Shown piece by piece: positions 58,075 to 64,000 of a stretch of 64,000 nucleotides of DNA. The notes beneath the pieces were generated by a model. The model saw only the letters and a list, made by a program, of their open reading frames with translations, did not search any database and was not told the DNA's origin. Made by a program: the position numbers and the translations under genes. Source of the stretch: Physcia stellaris (taxonomy: Eukaryota; Ascomycota; Lecanoromycetes; Caliciales; Physciaceae); assembly GCA_018902385.1 (NCBI GenBank), contig JABSSW010000001.1, positions 310,001 through 374,000 of the forward strand, read 5' to 3'. The stretch's first letter is position 1. Every line of letters begins with the position of its first letter.

Positions 58075-59251
58075 AGGGGATGTACAAATTTATAAATACA
58101 GTATTCTCGCTTTCGGTCTTCGGCGTTCGCAACAGATATAGAAGGCTTCTACGCACAGTCGTCGACAGGTTTTTTCATCGGTAAGGAGTAGTGACCTTGA
58201 TCGGGCAGGCATCTCTCTACAAAATTTGGGCAGTCCGCTCATGATCGCTGAGTCAAATCCGTCTCGAGTCACTGATGCAATTGTTATAAGCCTGGCTCGG
58301 CCTTTTCTCCTCACCTGCTTTTCGATTTTTTTTTTCTTCCTACCCTTTCCCCCCTGCCTCCCTCCTCACCTCCCCTGCTTTCTCCTATCTCCCTCCCTCC
58401 CCCACCCCATTCTCTAATTTCCTCGCACGTAGCAAAAATAATACATCACCGAATCCCTAGACCCCAATCCCATAAGCTACATATATATAAAAGCTCCCAC
58501 ACACAATACAGCTTTCGGAGGCGATGATGACTTAGCGACTAAGCTACGTAGATATAAACATTTCTGTCTAGCGCACATCTATGCTTGCGTTTCCTTGGAA
58601 TAAGAAACTAGGTATGGGCGAAAGCCTCCAAAAACTTAGAAAGAGCAGGAGCAGGAGAACGGCGGGGATGCCTAGAAGGCTTGGATCCTCCGCTATCGTC
58701 CCAAAGTACGCAAAACACGAGGTATGAGGGATGAGAAAGAAAGAAAGAGGTTAAACCATTTCCTAAATGGATTCCCAGCTCATGCGCGATTGTACTATCT
58801 CTGGACTTTCCTGCCCGGGAGCAAGGATAGGGAGCTTTGGGGATGTACAAACCCACCAAGCCACGAACCACGAACCACAAACGGGAGCAGATGGCGTCTG
58901 GCCAAGGCATGAAATTGGAGGATCTAGTAATGCTGTCGCTTTCTCTCTGATCCTGGAATCTGGTGATGGATAACAGCTCTCCTCTCCACGAGCAAAAAAC
59001 ATGACGAAACGGGCACAAGGAAGCATCAGTCAACGCCCATCCTTCAAATCTCAAGCATGCATAACCCCCATTAACGAAATACCTATCAAACATGGCGACA
59101 TACACGCCGTCCCTCCCCCTCTATCCCACCTACCTACCAAACAATACAAGACACGAGATAAAGATATTGTACAGACTCCCACCACTCCTAGCCCCCAGTC
59201 ATTGATGGGAGACCTAAACTAAAGGACAGCACTTAGGCTGGCTGGGATGAC
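58075..59251. other. Convergent intergenic region with long pyrimidine tract
   Basis: About 1.2 kb lie between the stop codons of the membrane-protein gene (plus) and mcm2 (minus). A strongly pyrimidine-biased stretch on the plus strand covers about 58315-58430, interrupted by few purines. A TATATATAAAAG string sits at 58481-58492. No gene is supported. Confidence 0.5.
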
Positions 59252-62207
59252 TTAGGCCATCACGGCGGTGGGTCTCAGTGCTCCTCGGGGGTTGTTGCGG
59301 CGCTGGGATTGGGACTGGGATTGGGATTGTGATTTGGAGGAGGGGCGGGCGAGGGTGTATCTAAGTTAGGAAAGGGTGTTAGCTACAGTCTCGTACGACC
59401 TTTTTGGACCGAGGACGATTACTCCTCTCTCCCAGACCATCGTCATCGAGGCACGGGCAGACATAAACTGCGTGCTGGAAACCAAGATGATGACGGGTGA
59501 AGATAAAAGGATAGGATGAAAAAGGGGAGGAAGAGAGGGGGATACATACTTCGCAAACGCCCTGCCAAGTGCTTTCCTGCAGGAGACCTTCTGTGCGCCG
59601 ACGAAGGAGTCGACCGTCACGGCAATGGCGCGATCCACGTCCTGCGAGGTGCAGTACTCGCTCAGACGCATCTTGCAGAACGCCTCTGCTATTCGGATGA
59701 TGGCTTCGAGATGGCGGACCTGTGTTTCCAGCATCAGCAAAGCCCCTAACAACCCAATCTCTCCCCATTTCTCCCAAACCAGACGCCAAAAAACAGGAGG
59801 TAAAGACACATACGGTAATCGGATACGCCCCCGTAGCCAACGACTCCCGCCTCATATCCGCAAACAATCTCGCGACCTTATCCTGATCGATCTGGTACAG
59901 TTTCGGCCGACACCTCTCGCGAGCGTAGAGGATATACTTCCTCAGCAGCTCCTGGTCGATCTCGCCCTCCTGCTTCGGTTCCCCGCCGTTGATGCCCTGC
60001 TGGCGCACCTCATCTTCATGCTCCGTCTCCATCCTCTCTTGGTTCTCTTCGACGGCATTGGAAGCAGGGTGCGCTCTCCCGTGCGATCCGACCACGAAGC
60101 GAGCGAGTCGCTCGTCTTGCTCTGGGTCTACGGTGTCACGGACGACGCACATGATGTCGAAACGACTGAGGATGGGCTCCGTGAGCTCGACGTTCTGTGC
60201 GAGGGGCACGGTGCTGTTGTACCGGCCTCCGATGGGGTTAGCGGCAGCGACGATGGCGCAGCGCGCTTGGAGCGTGGTGACGATGCCGGCTTTGGAGATG
60301 GAGATGGTTTGCTGCTCCATGGCCTCGTGGATGGAGGTGCGGTCTGCGTCGTTCATCTTGTCGAACTCGTCGATCAGACAGGTCCCTCTGTCTGCGAGTA
60401 CCAGAGCGCCGCCTTCGAGCGTCCATTCTGCCGTCAGCGGGTCTTTGCGCACTGAGGCTGTGAGACCGACTGCGGAAGCGCCCTGGCCAGTAGCGAAAAC
60501 GGCACGGTGAGCGGTCTTTTCGATGTATTTCAGGACTTGCGATTTGGCGGTCCCGGGGTCGCCGAGGAGGAGGATGTTAATGTCGCCTCTGATGTTGAGC
60601 TTGCCTTGAGCTACTTTGCTCACGCCGCCGAAGAGAGAGAGCGCGACGGCGGTTTTGATGTCGGTGTGGCCGTAAATGGAGGGCGCGATAGAGGCGATGA
60701 TTTTATCCACGATTCGAGGATCGCGGGAGAGGAGACGAATGCGGCGCTCGTCGTCTTCTGTGAGGCGGAAGCCGGCAAGGGCGTCGTGCGACTTGATAAC
60801 ATGATTTGCTTCGAGGATGGTGGCGAAGACGGGAAAGCCGTTGCGGTTGTTGAGTTGCGCGCTGTAGCTGTTTCGGTAGATGCCGGTGATCTCGATCTCT
60901 TCACCTGGCTTTGCACTGTCGATCAGGTCCCAAAGGAGGATGACTTCACGGTGACGAGGTAATCGGCCAGCGGGAACGGTGCCAGGGGATTCTTGCAGAG
61001 TGAGTCTTTGGTAGTTGCGGTAAATGGTCTGTTGGCTGTTGAGGGTGAAGGGGCCGCGAGATTGGCAGTTTTGGCAGTAGCTGATCTTGACTTCGGCGTT
61101 GGATTCTTGCTGAAAGGGACCAAGTGTGATTCCGCATTTAGTGCAATCAAAACGGACATACTTGAGCTGAGGAAAAACTCCACTTCGACGAGTGACGACG
61201 CCTGTCACTCGGACTAAGCAGTTGAGATGTGTTTGGCGAAGTTGGCGGAGAGTGTAATGTACGGGAAGATCTGATATCCGAACGTGGATCTCTGAGTGAA
61301 TTCGCTCATAGTCGGGATAGTGAAGAAGGGTCACGTCCATGGCGACTTGATCGAAGATAGCGAGGACTTCTGTGGGGGCGTTTGCAAGGAAGTAGGCCAA
61401 TATTGCCTTTGAGGATGAGAGGTGGTCGTAGGATACTTCGAGCGATTCCGCATTCACTTCTCCCAACGTACGAACGCGCGTACCATACACTGAGACGCCT
61501 TTCTCATCAGTGTATTCAGTCAGGAACGACTTGAACTCGCGGAAGATGGTACGGTGGACGGAAGGTAGGGCAACCCAGTCAGTCAAACTGGAGGCTTTGA
61601 CATCCTGTAGAGTCTCGAGGGATAGCTCTTCTTCCATGATGTCGTCTGCCATATCTTCATCGTCTTGGTCTTCATCGTAATGATGTCTTCGGCGTCTCGG
61701 CTGGCGGGTGAGGTCCATCTCCATGTCTTCGTCCTCATCCTGAAGGAAAGCAGCGGGCATACGGCGTCTTCTGGCTAGTTCACGATCACGCTTGTTCAGC
61801 CTTGCTTCAAGTTGTCGTCGAGTAGCTGCGTCAAGTTCTTCGTAATCTCCTTCGTCGTCAATGTCTGCACCGGCATAGGCATCGTTTTCTCTCTCTTTGT
61901 AATCGCGCTCAAAATTGTCCGCGAATAAGTCAATACCGTCCTCGTCTTCTGCCATCTCGTCTGCATCGTCAATATCACCGATGAGATCATTGTCAGGGTC
62001 GATTCCTTCGTCGTCATCGTCGTCCATAGGCAGTACTGGTGGTGACGATGGGGGTGCTAATAGACATCAGCCATGTCCGTCGTACTTACTTTGACTCTAC
62101 TCACGGCTTGAAGGAGGTACTGCGGAGGAAGATAGCAGCTCATCGTCAGGCTCTCTCGAGCGTTTGCGCCCATTGCGAGCACTTGGGCCACGATTCGCGG
62201 CAGACAT
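59252..62207 (-). CDS. mcm2: DNA replication licensing helicase subunit Mcm2
   Basis: Mcm2 is one of six subunits of the MCM2-7 replicative helicase loaded at origins in G1. Exons 62207-62105, 62056-59814, 59719-59550 and 59360-59252 give 874 residues; introns are 48, 94 and 189 bp. The first exon encodes MSAANRGPSARNGRKRSREP and the last encodes the Ser/Gln tail ending PTAVMA. The N-terminus is acidic (DDDDDEG, DLIGDIDDADE), as expected for histone binding. The zinc finger is CTKC...CQNC. The AAA core has GDPGTAKSQ (Walker A), LIDEFDKMND (Walker B), the arginine finger SRFD and AAANPIGGRYN. The C-terminal winged-helix part is VRHLEAIIRIAEAFCKMRL. Upstream lies a promoter with MCB and SCB sites, as expected for a G1/S gene. 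Confidence 0.96.
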
Positions 62208-62579
62208 ACTTGGTCGCAGTGGTGAGCTATTATCTATTAGTCGTTTCTTCTGACAGGTAACAATTGGTAAAGCAGATTAAAGTGTTTCGTGGATCTTGGA
62301 ACCTACCTCATTGATTACTGTTCTTCACTGGATATGTGCACATAGGATATGTTTATGCTTCAATGGAGATGTTGAGTTGAGGGATGAAGACCGTGAGTCC
62401 CTGAACTTCACCGACGCGCCGAAACGCGTAACACGAAAAAGCACTTTACGCCAAAATTGGGTTAGCGTAAGGATCCCTCTGTCAGCACGTCTCGTTTCCC
62501 CAAGTCAAGCGCGATGAGCTCAGTTTCAACCCTACAATTGCAGTAGTCTTTATCAATTGCTCTTCTGGAGCTTCAAAGT
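62208..62579. promoter_or_regulatory. Divergent promoter of mcm2 and the mlo2-like gene with MCB/SCB sites
   Basis: This 372-bp region contains a perfect MCB (ACGCGT, 62424-62429), an MCB-like ACGCG core at 62414-62418, a perfect SCB (CACGAAAA, 62432-62439) and a second SCB (CACGAAA on the minus strand, 62285-62291). These are the known binding sites of MBF and SBF in yeasts. The first three are packed within 26 bp. Function here is inferred. Confidence 0.7.
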
Positions 62580-64000
62580 ATGGACGACGTGAATGCATCT
62601 GCGATCCAGTTGAACAACACTTTAAGCCAAAACAACCACGGCAACAAAAGTCCACAACACCCCGGTTCGCAAACAGCTTCCGAGTACGTGCGAACCTTCC
62701 ACAAGCTTGTCGTTGCTCCTGTTCTTCGTGCGCGTTACATCTGAGGTTCTGACACTTCTTTGCTAGATTCATCGATAGTCAGCTACAGCTTGAAGCTGAT
62801 GCGCGAGAAGTACTCCCCTATGTGAGTCTCATCTCACTTTCGCGCATCACAGCACTGACCTTCATCAGGCATTCGATCATTGTACTCAACCCCTCGGACC
62901 CCTTCGCCAGAACCTATATTCCTGCCTAACCTGCTCCCCTCCGCCATCCTCACCCTCAAACGCTTATGTACCGGCCGCGGTATGCTACTCCTGCTCCATA
63001 GCTTGCCACGGCGAGCATACTCTCGTCGAGCTCTTCAACAGGCGCAACTTCACCTGCGACTGTGGTACGACTCGACTGCCTTCGACATCACCATGTACGC
63101 TTCGCATAGACCCTGCTACTGGACTCAAAGGCCCGGTTCACTCTCAGGCAGCCGCTGAAGGGAACACATATAATCAAAACTTCCAGAATCGATTCTGCGG
63201 ATGTGGTGATTTGTATGACGCGCACGCAGAGAAAGGCACCATGTTCCAATGTCTGGGTTTGGCAACGGAAGAGGATGGTGGATGCGGAGAAGATTGGTGG
63301 CATCCAGAGTGCGTCAATGGGCTTGGAAGGGGCTGGGCCAAAAAGACCAAGCCTGAAGCGAAGCAGGAGAATGGCGTAGCTTCGGCTGGGGAGGATGAGG
63401 ATGATACGGACGTTCTACCACCAGGCTTTCCGCAAGAGGATGAATTCGAGACGTTCATATGCTACAAATGTGTCGAGGCTCAACCTTGGATCAGGCGGTA
63501 TGCTGGCTCTGCAGGCTTCTTACCTCCAGTATATAAGCGAGACGAGCAGAAGGGTTTAGCGCTAGAAGGAGCGTCAAGCGAGCCATTGGAGAAAGATACT
63601 CCATCGACTGCACGTCAAGGTCAAGAAGACAACGAGGGCTTGGACTCGGCTGAGGCACCAGCTGTTCCTAAGAAGCGGAAAGCGAAAGACAATGTCGAAG
63701 ACTTCTCGGATGGAATCACAGATCACAAAAAACCTAAGACTGATACAAACGGTGCTTGCCATTACGATACCCTCTCAGAACCGTTACCAGGAAGATTATC
63801 GCTCTTTCTCAAAGAAGATTTCCGAGACCACCTATGCCGATGTCCGACATGTTATCCTACGGTTAGCAAGCACCCCCAGCTTCTCGAAGAGGAAGAATCG
63901 TACGAGCCGCCGCTTTCCGACGCTGGCGACGAAGGTAATCGAAGTGCGGGCACAGGCAGCTTGCTGGACAGGGGAGAGGCTGCTTTGAGCAATGTCGATC
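62580..64000 (+). CDS. mlo2: UBR7/Mlo2-type UBR-box and PHD-like zinc finger protein (partial)
   Basis: This is a putative E3 ubiquitin ligase of the UBR7 / fission-yeast Mlo2 group. Exons 62580-62683, 62767-62821 and 62869 to beyond the window end; 430 residues are visible and no stop is reached. The UBR box spans about 58-130: CTQPLGPLRQNLYSCLTC, VCYSCSIACHGEHTLVELFN and RNFTCDCGT carry the zinc-binding Cys and His. A PHD-like zinc region follows (NRFCGCGDLYD, MFQCLG, DWWHPECVNGLG, FICYKCVE). The linker after 250 is acidic and has a basic KKRKAK. The later segment SLFLKEDFRDHLCRCPTCY is typical of the UBR7 C-terminal part. The gene is divergent from mcm2. Confidence 0.9.

Noticed and set aside
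59625-60455. 276-codon plus-strand ORF
   Set aside because: It lies antisense to conserved mcm2 exons and its composition reflects the opposite strand.

Overview
This window is nuclear DNA of a filamentous ascomycete (Pezizomycotina). The evidence is short introns (about 45-130 bp) with GT...AG ends and TACTAAC/CTGAC-type branch points, loosely packed genes on both strands, and typical fungal families: the Mediator kinase Ssn3, an APSES factor of the Mbp1 type, the Cdc14 component of the septation network, a fungal NACHT-ankyrin STAND protein and an F-box protein. The class cannot be fixed from the sequence; Leotiomycetes is a guess. I built the splice models by hand from splice sites, branch points and conserved protein motifs.

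Layout. 1-15 kb holds compact housekeeping genes: an SLC35F-like transporter (-), ssn3 (-), mbp1 (-) divergent from the complex I subunit NDUFB7 (+), a coiled-coil protein (-), an SDR reductase (-) divergent from sam35 (+), and cdc14 of the SIN pathway (-). 15-20.5 kb holds a GGPP synthase (+) and a Prm10/ThrE-like membrane protein (+). 20.5-35 kb is the accessory part. It has two adjacent inverted-repeat elements, one with a TA target duplication, then a 2,039-residue NACHT-ankyrin receptor, an F-box gene, a tandem repeat, a CTAGG-rich hairpin, a rhodopsin-domain remnant and a broken hypothetical gene. 35-46 kb holds an HSL-type esterase (-), a Gln-rich protein (-) and phospholipase C plc1 (-). 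46-49 kb has no recognisable gene. 49-64 kb holds imp4 (-) divergent from upf1 (+), a peroxiredoxin-like protein (+), a membrane protein (+), and mcm2 (-) divergent from a UBR7/mlo2-type gene (+) that runs off the end.

Main observations. (1) The NACHT-ankyrin gene and plc1 each become one perfect reading frame if one base is restored at two short runs of C or G. All four defects are single missing bases, so either the assembly has homopolymer errors or two long genes are newly broken. (2) The mcm2-mlo2 promoter carries an MCB site, an MCB-like core and two SCB sites, and the matching factor gene, mbp1, lies in the same window. (3) Two MITE-like elements lie side by side upstream of the NACHT-ankyrin gene, and a 230-bp CTAGG palindrome lies near the pseudogenes. 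(4) sam35 has a GC-AG intron and an upstream ORF in strong start context that overlaps its start codon. I found no tRNA, rRNA, CRISPR array or operon.
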